This document shows, piece by piece, positions 30,784 through 37,771 of a DNA stretch of 37,771 bases. Origin of the DNA: a bacterium (GTDB lineage: Bacteria > Patescibacteriota > Microgenomatia > JAMCZE01). The notes beneath the pieces were generated by a model that worked only from the letters and a program-made list of their open reading frames with translations, searched no databases and was not told the origin of the DNA. Both the position numbers and the translations under genes were made by a program. Each line of letters starts with the position of its first letter. The stretch's first letter is position 1. The DNA lies in contig JAJYKY010000003.1 in assembly GCA_021788195.1 (NCBI GenBank), positions 1 to 37,771 on the forward strand. The letters run 5' to 3'.

Positions 30784-31698
30784 ATGGCGGCAAACAAAGA
30801 TTATTACGAAATTTTGGGGGTCGGGAAAAAAGCGACGGATGCGGAAATTAAGGCGGCGTACCGAAAAAAAGCTTTGGAGTGGCATCCGGACCGGAACAAA
30901 AGCCCCCAGGCGGCGGAAAAATTCAAGGAAGTCAATCAGGCCTACGAGGTTTTGTCCAATGGTGAAAAACGGGCGGCTTACGACCAGTTTGGCAGCGCCG
31001 CTTTTGAGCAGGGCGGTCCGGGCGGTTTCGGCGGCGGGCAGCAGGGACCGTTTGGCGGTGGGAGCTACCAGCAGGGACCGTTTAGCTACACTTACCGGAC
31101 TTATGGTGCCGGCGGGGAAAACCCGTTTGAGGGCTTCGGCGGTTTTTCCGATCCCTTCGAGATATTTGAGCAGTTTTTTGGCGGCGGTTTTACTGGTGGC
31201 CGACAGGGGCGGGCCCGGCGCAAGACTTATGCCATCAGCATAAGTTTTATGGAAGCGGTTCGGGGAATGGAGAAAACGGTTGATGTCGAAGGCAAGCAGA
31301 TGAAAATCAAAATTCCCGCCGGAGTGGACGAAGGGATGCGGGTCCGGTTCGGGGATTTTGACGTGATCGTTTCGGTCACGCCGGATAAAACTTTCCAGCG
31401 CGAGGGGGCCAATCTTATCGTTGACCAGGAAGTGGATTTTGTGACGGCCACTTTAGGTGGGACCATGGAAGTCCCCACCCTGGAAGGAACCGTCCCATTG
31501 AAAGTTCCGGCCGGGACCCAGCCGGGAACGGTCGTTCGCCTTCGCGGCCGGGGAGTAAAAATCCCCCAGTCCAACCAGTCCGGCGACGAATACATCCGGG
31601 TAAAAATTAAAATTCCCAGCCGGCTGACCTCGGAGCAAAAACAACTTCTGGAAGAGTTCCGCCGCTCCCAGACGGGCAAAAAATCCGGCTGGTTTTAA
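30784..31698 (+). CDS. dnaJ: DnaJ-type co-chaperone lacking the zinc finger (class B/CbpA-like)
   Basis: A 304-residue J-protein. The J domain (about 4-70) has the HPD triad (EWHPDRNKSPQAAEKF). A long Gly/Phe/Gln region follows (about 76-140), then two C-terminal beta domains (about 148-290) ending with RLTSEQKQLLEEFRR. The four CxxCxGxG zinc repeats of true DnaJ are absent, so it is of the class B/CbpA type even though it sits in the dnaK locus. It stimulates DnaK ATPase and delivers clients. It has its own -10 boxes after the dnaK terminator. The symbol is by locus; cbpA would also be fair. Confidence 0.92.
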   Translation: MAANKDYYEILGVGKKATDAEIKAAYRKKALEWHPDRNKSPQAAEKFKEVNQAYEVLSNGEKRAAYDQFGSAAFEQGGPGGFGGGQQGPFGGGSYQQGPFSYTYRTYGAGGENPFEGFGGFSDPFEIFEQFFGGGFTGGRQGRARRKTYAISISFMEAVRGMEKTVDVEGKQMKIKIPAGVDEGMRVRFGDFDVIVSVTPDKTFQREGANLIVDQEVDFVTATLGGTMEVPTLEGTVPLKVPAGTQPGTVVRLRGRGVKIPQSNQSGDEYIRVKIKIPSRLTSEQKQLLEEFRRSQTGKKSGWF

Positions 31699-31763
31699 GC
31701 TGCTTTTTGCCTTCACGAAAATTTATCCTTTTTGAATTATTACCCGTAAATTCCGGCTCGTCC

Positions 31764-31793
31764 TTGACCCGCCGGAGTTCTTAGTGTTACAAT
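31764..31793 (+). promoter_or_regulatory. extended -10 promoter of the nusA-infB operon
   Basis: TTGACC (31764-31769), an 18-base spacer, TACAAT (31788-31793) preceded by TG-T. The predicted start near 31800 leaves a leader of about 46 bases that consists mainly of the hairpin at 31812-31835. Confidence 0.68.
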
Positions 31794-31811
31794 TAATGAG
31801 GATAAAGTTTG

Positions 31812-31835
31812 GGTGGGATAAATCCCGCCTTTTTT
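31812..31835 (+). terminator. intrinsic terminator inside the nusA leader (attenuator candidate)
   Basis: The stem GGTGGGA (31812-31818) pairs with TCCCGCC (31823-31829) around TAAA, with one G-U pair. Six T follow (31830-31835), ten bases before the ATG. It lies between the promoter and the gene, so it can only act on this operon. Confidence 0.72.
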
Positions 31836-31845
31836 ATTAACGATT

Positions 31846-32949
31846 ATGCCGGCAGTTGTCCGTAGTGAATTTGCTTTAGCTTTAAACCAGGTTTGCTCTG
31901 AACGGGGCCTGGACCCGGAAGTGGTTTTGGAGACCATCCGTCAGGCGATTCTTATGGCTTACCGCAAGGACCGGTTACTCACTATCGGGGAATCGGTCGA
32001 GGTGACTAATTTCCTGGCCGAACTGGACCCGGCGACGGGCGAAGCCCAGATTTTTGAAAGACTTGAAGACGGCAGCAAAGGTAAGGATGTTACTCCTCCG
32101 GGTTTTGGCCGGATTGCTGCCCAGACAGCCAAACAGGTGATTATTCAGCGGATCCGTGAAGCCGAAAAGAAAGCCATTATCTCCGATTTTACGACCCGGG
32201 TCGGGACCATTACCAACGGGATGATTCTCCGGTTTGACGGCCCGAATATTATTGTCGACATTAACAAAGCCGAAGCGGTGATGCCGCCGGCCGAGCAGGT
32301 GGCCAATGAGCGTTATTACGCCAACCAACGGCTGACCTTTTACATTGAAGGTATTCGGGAAAGCGCCAAAGGCAGCGAGGTAGTGGTCTCCCGTTCCAAT
32401 GTCGGGCTGGTTACCGGGCTGTTTAGACGGGAAGTCCCGGAAATTCAAAATAACGCCGTGGAAATTAAGCTGATTGCCCGGGAAGCCGGCGGCCGGACAA
32501 AATTAGCTGTGGCCTCGACCCAATCCGGGGTCGATCCGGTCGGAGCCTGCGTCGGCCAAAAGGGTGTCCGGGTCCAGGCAGTGATTAACGAACTGGGCGG
32601 CTCGGAAAAAGTGGATATTATCCAATACAGCGATGATGCGACCCTTCTTATTTCCCAGGCTTTGGCGCCAGCTAAAGATATTACCGTGACCTTAAACGAA
32701 GAAACCAGGGAAGCGGTGGCGGTTGTTCCTGACGACCAACTAAGCCTGGCAATCGGCCGGGACGGACAAAATGTCCGGTTAGCGGTCAAGTTAACCGGGT
32801 GGAAAATTGATATCCGGGGGAAAACTCAGGCGGTTGAAACTCCGGCCCCGGAAGTTACGCAACCGACTTCGGAAAAAACAGAAGAAACCAAAGAAGAAAA
32901 ACCTAAACGTAAGAGCGCGAAAAAGGCGACGAAAAATGAAACCGAGTAG
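31846..32949 (+). CDS. nusA: transcription termination/antitermination protein NusA
   Basis: A 367-residue NusA. The N-terminal RNA polymerase-binding domain (about 1-110) contains LNQVCSERGLDPEVVLETIRQAI. The S1 domain (about 118-185) has ISDFTTRVGTITNGMILR. Two KH domains follow, with VGACVGQKGVRVQAVINEL and the LAIGRDGQNVRLAVKLTGWKIDI motif. It ends in a Lys/Glu-rich tail in place of the acidic repeats of larger NusA. It binds RNA polymerase and nascent RNA, stimulating pausing and termination. The leader holds a terminator just before its ATG, so NusA could regulate itself. infB follows after 15 bases. Confidence 0.96.
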   Translation: MPAVVRSEFALALNQVCSERGLDPEVVLETIRQAILMAYRKDRLLTIGESVEVTNFLAELDPATGEAQIFERLEDGSKGKDVTPPGFGRIAAQTAKQVIIQRIREAEKKAIISDFTTRVGTITNGMILRFDGPNIIVDINKAEAVMPPAEQVANERYYANQRLTFYIEGIRESAKGSEVVVSRSNVGLVTGLFRREVPEIQNNAVEIKLIAREAGGRTKLAVASTQSGVDPVGACVGQKGVRVQAVINELGGSEKVDIIQYSDDATLLISQALAPAKDITVTLNEETREAVAVVPDDQLSLAIGRDGQNVRLAVKLTGWKIDIRGKTQAVETPAPEVTQPTSEKTEETKEEKPKRKSAKKATKNETE

Positions 32950-32964
32950 CGCTTTCCGATCTTT

Positions 32965-34413
32965 ATGGAAATACAAAAAACAGCGATCCAGCCTGAAAGT
33001 AATATCGCGGCCGAAAGGCCGCCGGTCGTTGTAGTTTTAGGCCACGTTGACCACGGAAAAACCACCCTTCTGGATGCGATTCGCCAAACCGATGTAGCTT
33101 CCCGAGAATACGGCGGGATTACCCAAAGTATCGGGGCCTACCAGATTTCTCTTCCGGATAAAAAAAAGATTACGTTTATTGATACTCCCGGCCACGAAGC
33201 TTTCACGAAAATGCGCAGCCGGGGAGCCGGGGTAGCCGATATTGCCGTTCTGGTGGTGGCTGCCAACGATTCGGTCATGCCGCAGACGGCCGAGTCGATA
33301 AAAATTATTCAGGCAGCTAAAATTCCTTATGTTGTCGCCATAAATAAAATTGACCTTCCGGAGGCCAATATCGATAAGGTGATTCAGGATTTGCTGCGGT
33401 ACAACGTGCTTCTCGAAAATTACGGCGGCGATGTTCCTTTCCTGAAAATCTCCGCCAGGAAAAAAGACGGCCTCAAAGAACTTCTGGATTTAATCGAATT
33501 ATTAGCGGAAGTAAGCGGAGTGACGGGAGAAGAAGCAGATCCGTTGGATGCGACGGTTATTGAAGCGAAACTGGACAAAAACCGCGGTCCGGTAGCTACG
33601 GTAGTAGTCCGCAACGGCAGCCTTTCCACCGGTCAGGAAATCTATATTGACGGGACCAAAAGCAAAATCCGGGCCCTTATTGATTTTCAGGGCAAGCCGA
33701 TGGCAAAAGCCGGCCCGGGTACCCCGGCGGAAATTTTAGGTTTGAAGGAAGTCCCGGCGGTCGGATCGACCGTCAGCCGGACCGCTACTCCGGTAAAAAC
33801 TCCTAAGACTGCCAGCCAAACTTTAGCTTCGGGAGGAGAGCTGAAACTGATTCTTAAGGGCGACAACGCCGGTTCTTTGGAAGCCATAACGGCGGTTCTT
33901 CCGGACAATGTCCATCTCATCGATCTCGGATCCGGGGAGATTACCGAAGCCGATATTTTATTGGCGAAATCTACCGGAGCCATAGTTCTGGGTTTTAATA
34001 TTAAGGCCGGTCCCAGCGCCCTGAAGCTGGCGGAGACGGAGAGAGTTTTGGTCCGGACTTACAAAATTATTTATGAGCTTCTGGATGAAGTCCGTGATGC
34101 GGCCAGGGGAGTTTTGGAGCCGGAGCCGGAAGAGATCTTAGGCCGGGCCCAGATTTTAGCCAGTTTTCCGTACGAAAAAATGCTGGTTGCCGGCAGCCGC
34201 ATTTTGGAAGGGCGACTGGCCCGGGGCGACACGGTCAAGATTTTGCGCCACGGAGCCGGAGGTGAAGAAACGGTCGGGCAAAGCCGGATTAAATCCCTGC
34301 GCGTCGGCAAAGATGATATCAATAAAGTGGAGGCCGGAAAGGAATGCGGGGTCCTTTTGGAGCCGCAAATTGACTTCCGGCCGGGTGATGTGATAGCATC
34401 CCATAAAATTTAA
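32965..34413 (+). CDS. infB: translation initiation factor IF-2, short form
   Basis: A 482-residue IF-2, against about 890 in E. coli; the long N-terminal region is absent. The G domain starts at once with [16 protein letters not shown] (G1), followed by the switch [23 protein letters not shown] (G3) and INKIDLPEA (G4). Domains II, III and IV follow to the C-terminal [15 protein letters not shown] and [23 protein letters not shown]. It delivers initiator tRNA to the 30S subunit. The nearly leaderless mRNAs predicted in this genome make IF-2 of interest. It is preceded by nusA and followed after three bases by the DHH-like gene. Confidence 0.96.
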   Translation: MEIQKTAIQPESNIAAERPPVVVVLGHVDHGKTTLLDAIRQTDVASREYGGITQSIGAYQISLPDKKKITFIDTPGHEAFTKMRSRGAGVADIAVLVVAANDSVMPQTAESIKIIQAAKIPYVVAINKIDLPEANIDKVIQDLLRYNVLLENYGGDVPFLKISARKKDGLKELLDLIELLAEVSGVTGEEADPLDATVIEAKLDKNRGPVATVVVRNGSLSTGQEIYIDGTKSKIRALIDFQGKPMAKAGPGTPAEILGLKEVPAVGSTVSRTATPVKTPKTASQTLASGGELKLILKGDNAGSLEAITAVLPDNVHLIDLGSGEITEADILLAKSTGAIVLGFNIKAGPSALKLAETERVLVRTYKIIYELLDEVRDAARGVLEPEPEEILGRAQILASFPYEKMLVAGSRILEGRLARGDTVKILRHGAGGEETVGQSRIKSLRVGKDDINKVEAGKECGVLLEPQIDFRPGDVIASHKI

Positions 34414-34416
34414 GCT

Positions 34417-35301
34417 ATGACCGCTCAGGATCTGCAACAAATTCAAAGTATAGTCACCGGGGCTAAAAGGGTTCTGGTGATTACTCACAAAAATCCTTCC
34501 TTTGACACTATGGCTTCGGCCCTTTCTTTATATTTGGCCTCGATTAGATCGGGGAAGGATGCCGTTGTCGCCATGGAATCCGAACCACTGGTCGAAATTG
34601 CTGACCTGGTCGGAATCAATAAAGTCCAGACACAACTGGGCGGCAGTAATATAGTCGTGACCTTAAGTAACTACAATACCGGCGAGGTGGAACGAGTTTC
34701 GGCAACCGAAGATCTGGAAGGCGGAAAATTTAACGTGACGCTGGTCCCGAAAAGCGGGGTAGTTTTGGACGCGAAAAACGTCTCCCTGTCTTCTTCCGGC
34801 GGCAGTTTTGATTTAATTTACACCGTTGAAGTGACGGCGCCGGAGAATTTAGGGAAGCTTTACGACCCGAATCTTTTTAGCGGGACCCAGGTTATTAATA
34901 TTGACAACCACGACGAAAACAAAGATTACGGCCGGTATAATTTAGTTGAGCCGGACGCGGCGTCCGTTTCAGAAATTACCACCTTTTTCCTGCGGGCAAT
35001 CGGGATTCAGATGGACGAAGACATTGCCGGCAATTTGTCCCGGGGTCTGCGGGCGGCCACCAATAATTTTACCTCCGAAAAAATCAATCCGGCGACTTTC
35101 GAAGCGGCCGCTATCTGCCTGCGGGTCAAACAGAAACCACAGCCGCAAGTCCCGAAACCAAAAACCGACCAGCAACCGGAACAGTCAGAACAACCGCAAC
35201 AGAGTATGCCCCAAAACAACCAGACCCAGAGTCCGGTCAAGGATGAGGTCCCGGCCGACTGGATCGGGCCGAAAATCTACCGCGGCGGGGGAAACGTTTA
35301 G
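34417..35301 (+). CDS. degenerate DHH-family phosphoesterase-like protein
   Basis: A 294-residue protein in the slot where many bacteria keep nrnA-type DHH phosphoesterases after infB. The frame of the family is visible. Motif I reads VITHKNPSFDTMASA, where PDGDAxGS is expected, so one catalytic Asp is Ser28 while Asp30 remains. The strand that carries the second Asp reads IVVTLSNYN. Motif III reads VINIDNHDENKDYG, where DHH is expected, giving D-N-H (163-165). A ~60-residue insert (about 85-145) and a Gln/Pro-rich tail (about 232-275) are extra. With at least two metal ligands changed, nanoRNase or c-di-AMP hydrolysis is doubtful. It may be a binding protein. Confidence 0.75.
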   Translation: MTAQDLQQIQSIVTGAKRVLVITHKNPSFDTMASALSLYLASIRSGKDAVVAMESEPLVEIADLVGINKVQTQLGGSNIVVTLSNYNTGEVERVSATEDLEGGKFNVTLVPKSGVVLDAKNVSLSSSGGSFDLIYTVEVTAPENLGKLYDPNLFSGTQVINIDNHDENKDYGRYNLVEPDAASVSEITTFFLRAIGIQMDEDIAGNLSRGLRAATNNFTSEKINPATFEAAAICLRVKQKPQPQVPKPKTDQQPEQSEQPQQSMPQNNQTQSPVKDEVPADWIGPKIYRGGGNV

Positions 35302-35305
35302 CCTC

Positions 35306-35334
35306 TTTCAAAAAATAAGGAATCGAAGTATAAT
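35306..35334 (+). promoter_or_regulatory. promoter of rpsO
   Basis: TTTCAA (35306-35311), a 17-base spacer and a perfect TATAAT (35329-35334). Fourteen bases lead to the ATG at 35349, with no SD. Confidence 0.52.
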
Positions 35335-35348
35335 AACAACCGTTATTT

Positions 35349-35618
35349 ATGGCATTGCAATCTGACGCAAAGAAAAAGGTCATCGAACAGTTTTCCCAGG
35401 GCAAAGGGGATACCGGCAGCCCTGAGGTTCAGGTAGCCTTACTTTCCGAACGGATCAAGAACCTGACTGACCATTTGAAAAAGCACCCGCACGACGTCCA
35501 TTCCCGCCGGGGACTTTTGACTATTGTGTCCAAGCGTCGAAGACTGTTAAACTACCTGCAGAAAAAAGCCGGAGAGAGATACCAGAAATTAGTGGCCGAT
35601 TTAGGATTGGCCAAATAA
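35349..35618 (+). CDS. rpsO: 30S ribosomal protein S15
   Basis: An 89-residue S15, the usual length. It binds 16S rRNA early in assembly and contacts the 50S subunit. Signatures are [38 protein letters not shown] and the [11 protein letters not shown] helix. It lies in the standard rpsO-pnp order, 64 bases before pnp, with a long hairpin between them. Confidence 0.98.
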   Translation: MALQSDAKKKVIEQFSQGKGDTGSPEVQVALLSERIKNLTDHLKKHPHDVHSRRGLLTIVSKRRRLLNYLQKKAGERYQKLVADLGLAK

Positions 35619-35621
35619 ACC

Positions 35622-35671
35622 TCGAAGGATTGTGGGAGAAAGAAAAATTTTTCCTCGTTGGCGATCCTCGA
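35622..35671 (+). promoter_or_regulatory. long hairpin between rpsO and pnp (RNase III-type processing stem candidate)
   Basis: TCGAAGGAT (35622-35630) pairs with ATCCTCGA (35664-35671) with one bulged A. The inner part contains GAAAAA/TTTTTC and GAG/CTC. In E. coli a stem at the same place is cut by RNase III and is the site of PNPase self-control, so a similar role is inferred. Confidence 0.55.
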
Positions 35672-35682
35672 TAGAAATTTAA

Positions 35683-37771
35683 ATGGCAAAGAAAACGATT
35701 AAAAAAGAAATTGAGATTGCCGGGCGAACCCTGACTCTCGAAATCAATAAGATGGCCTTTCAGGCCAATGCTTCCGTTATCGCCCGCTATGGGGATACCG
35801 AAGTTTTAGCTACGGTTGTTTCGGCCGGAGCCAAGCCGGGCCAGGGGTTTTTCCCGTTAACAGTCGATTTTGTTGAACGGCTTTACGCCGGCGGGATTAT
35901 CAAAGGCTCGCGCTGGGTCAAACGGGAAGGCCGGCCGACCGACGAAGCGATCCTGACCGGGCGTTTAATCGACCGCTCCATCCGGCCGCTTTTCCCCAAG
36001 GACTTTATGGATGAAGTCCAGGTAACAGTGACGCTTCTTTCGACTGACGGCCAAAACGACTACGATGTTTTGTCCATTATTGCCGCTTCGGCTGTCTTGC
36101 ATGTTTCCAACATTCCCTGGAAAGGTCCGGTCGGGGCGGTCCGGGTCGGCTACGTTCGTCCGACTACCGGCGAAGAGAGCCTGGTGGCTAATCCTTTGGT
36201 TTCCGAAATGGAATTTTCCGATCTGGATTTAGTGGTTTCCGGAATTACCGATGGCATCATTATGGTCGAAGCCGGAGCCAAGCAGCTGCCGGAAGACAAG
36301 ATGACCCAAGGAGCCGGTTTTGCTTTTGAGGAGATTAAAAAAATTATCAAGGCTTTGGACGAACTGCGTGAAGAGGTCGGCCAGGAAAAGTATCCGTATG
36401 AAGGTAAAGCGATCAACAAGGATCTTTTGGCGCAAATCGAAAAAGACCATTGGAAAGACCTTGAACCCCTGGTTTTTACCGGTGATCCGATGTCCAAACC
36501 CAAGACTCACCTGATTGACGAATCGAAAGCGGCTTTCATGGAAGAATACGCTGACAATAAGGATAAAGGCCAGATTTCGGAACTGGTAGAGCAAATTATC
36601 AAAAAGCATGTCCGGGAAGCGATCTTAAAAAAGAAGGCCCGGACTGACGGCCGCAAACCGACTGAAGTCCGGCCGATTTCGGCTGAGGTAGGGATTTTGC
36701 CGCGGACCCACGGGTCGGCGCTTTTTCAGCGGGGCTTAACCCAGATTCTTTCCGTCGCCACTTTAGCCGGGCCGTCTTTGGAACAATGGATTGAAACAGC
36801 CGAAGGGACGGAAGAAAAACGCTATTTGCACCACTACAGTGATCCGCCGTACGCCGTCGGCGAAACCGGCCGGATCGGGACTCCCGGGCGCCGGGAAATC
36901 GGTCACGGGGCCTTAGCGGAACGGGCGTTGCGGGCAGTTATTCCGTCCCAGGAAACTTTCCCTTACACCATCCGGGTAGTGTCCGAAGTCTTGTCCAGCA
37001 ACGGTTCGACTTCCATGGGTTCAACCTGTGGTTCCACTTTGTCTTTAATGGATGCCGGAGTTCCGATTCTGGCTCCGGTTTCGGGAGTAGCGATGGGGAT
37101 AATTGCCGACAGCGCCAAAGATTACCTTATCTTAACCGACATTGCTGCCTTTGAGGATTTTTACGGCAACATGGATTTCAAAGTGGCCGGAACCGAAAAA
37201 GGAATTACCGCTCTCCAATTGGACGTGAAGTTGAACGAAGATTTTCGGGGGCTGACGGTGGAAATGATCGAAAAGATTTTTACCCAGGCGCGGGATGGCC
37301 GGATGTTTATTCTCGAAAAAATGCTGGCCGTAATTCCGGAAAGCCGGAAGAAAGTCAGCCAGTACGCGCCGAAAGTCGTGACGCTAAAGATCCCGACGGA
37401 AAAGATCGGCGAGGTTATCGGCCCGGGCGGCCGGAATATCAGAAACATTATTGCCATGACGACGGCTTCGGTCGATATTGAAGACGACGGAACGGTAACG
37501 ATTACATCGGTTGATGCTGAAGCCGTCCAGAAAGCCTCGGACTGGATAACCGGGATGACCCGGGAAATTCAGGTCGGAGAGGAATTTGAGGGCGAAGTAA
37601 AAAGGATTTTGCCGTTCGGGGCGTTTGTGGAATTCTTACCGGGTAAGGAAGGCATGGTTCACGTTTCCAAAATGTCGCCGAAGTATATCGCCAATCCGGA
37701 AGAAGTGGTTAAGATCGGCGATAAAGTCAAAGTCAAGGTAACAGAGATTGACGATATGGGCCGGATAAATC
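35683..37771 (+). CDS. pnp: polyribonucleotide nucleotidyltransferase (PNPase), 3' end missing
   Basis: About 696 residues are visible before the window ends. PNPase degrades RNA 3' to 5' by phosphorolysis. The first RNase PH core carries RYGDTEVLATVV, VDFVERLYAGGIIKGSRWVKREGRP and LIDRSIRPLFP. An all-helical linker leads to the second core with RTDGRKPTEVRPI, LPRTHGSALFQRG, and FPYTIRVVSEVLSSNGSTSMGSTCG. The catalytic acidic residues near KDYLILTDIAAFEDFYGNMDFKVAG follow. A KH domain (GEVIGPGGRNIRNI) and the first part of an S1 domain (GEEFEGEVKRILPFGAFVEF) are present. The start ATG is 11 bases after the rpsO-pnp hairpin. No SD. Confidence 0.96.
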   Translation, partial: MAKKTIKKEIEIAGRTLTLEINKMAFQANASVIARYGDTEVLATVVSAGAKPGQGFFPLTVDFVERLYAGGIIKGSRWVKREGRPTDEAILTGRLIDRSIRPLFPKDFMDEVQVTVTLLSTDGQNDYDVLSIIAASAVLHVSNIPWKGPVGAVRVGYVRPTTGEESLVANPLVSEMEFSDLDLVVSGITDGIIMVEAGAKQLPEDKMTQGAGFAFEEIKKIIKALDELREEVGQEKYPYEGKAINKDLLAQIEKDHWKDLEPLVFTGDPMSKPKTHLIDESKAAFMEEYADNKDKGQISELVEQIIKKHVREAILKKKARTDGRKPTEVRPISAEVGILPRTHGSALFQRGLTQILSVATLAGPSLEQWIETAEGTEEKRYLHHYSDPPYAVGETGRIGTPGRREIGHGALAERALRAVIPSQETFPYTIRVVSEVLSSNGSTSMGSTCGSTLSLMDAGVPILAPVSGVAMGIIADSAKDYLILTDIAAFEDFYGNMDFKVAGTEKGITALQLDVKLNEDFRGLTVEMIEKIFTQARDGRMFILEKMLAVIPESRKKVSQYAPKVVTLKIPTEKIGEVIGPGGRNIRNIIAMTTASVDIEDDGTVTITSVDAEAVQKASDWITGMTREIQVGEEFEGEVKRILPFGAFVEFLPGKEGMVHVSKMSPKYIANPEEVVKIGDKVKVKVTEIDDMGRIN

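Overview
The window looks like chromosome from a Candidate Phyla Radiation (Patescibacteria) bacterium, most likely of the Microgenomates type. This is an inference from gene style: a very compact layout with overlapping stops and starts, a shortened IF-2 and HrcA, a zinc-finger-less DnaJ, several unfamiliar membrane-anchored exported proteins, and two long GNGADS/TGDA repeat surface proteins. TGA is used as a stop, so the code is standard (no TGA recoding). Forty-three protein genes are supported. No rRNA, tRNA, transposon or CRISPR array was found.

Layout. (1) 1-3.3 kb: edge of a DUF457-like membrane protein, a HIT hydrolase variant, a penicillin-recognising serine hydrolase, an OpgC-like membrane acyltransferase, and a small Cys-containing protein with its own promoter, Shine-Dalgarno (SD) and terminator. 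(2) 3.4-6.1 kb: a three-gene flavin electron-transfer module: exported FMN-binding protein, ApbE flavin transferase, and a fused NqrB/RnfD-like membrane domain plus NAD(P)H:FAD reductase. (3) 6.1-12.3 kb, minus strand: an OmpR-type two-component system, then MacA/MacB-like efflux (adaptor, ATPase, permease), a PAP2 phosphatase-like protein and a DUF5666-like protein. (4) 12.4-16.1 kb: small membrane and Cys proteins, a DUF4118-PAS histidine kinase with a receiver-only regulator, and two exported proteins. (5) 16.4-20.8 kb: two repeat-rich surface proteins followed by an overlapping ClpP-like gene and a small charged protein. (6) 20.8-24.7 kb: exported hypothetical, VKOR, NRAMP-like transporter, RNase HII, M23 peptidase. 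(7) 24.7-31.7 kb: a heat-shock block, groES-groEL on one strand and hrcA-grpE-dnaK plus separately promoted dnaJ on the other, with HrcA operators (CIRCE) in front of groES and hrcA. (8) 31.8-37.8 kb: nusA, short infB, a degenerate DHH-family protein, rpsO, and pnp running off the window.

The strongest whole-window signal is in the gene starts. At about fourteen transcription units a -10 box ends only 6-12 bases before the start codon with no SD, as expected for leaderless mRNAs. Only a few genes (small protein at 3012, surface protein at 16374, small protein at 20635) carry real SD sequences. Two further genes, nusA and the M23 peptidase, have a promoter followed at once by a terminator-like hairpin and U-tract just before the ATG, suggesting attenuation or a special leader.

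How the parts may work together (inference): NAD(P)H electrons could pass through the fused reductase to a flavinylated protein outside the membrane; VKOR could supply disulfides to exported proteins, including the paired-Cys surface proteins; the two-component system may control the adjacent efflux operon; HrcA probably represses both chaperone operons.
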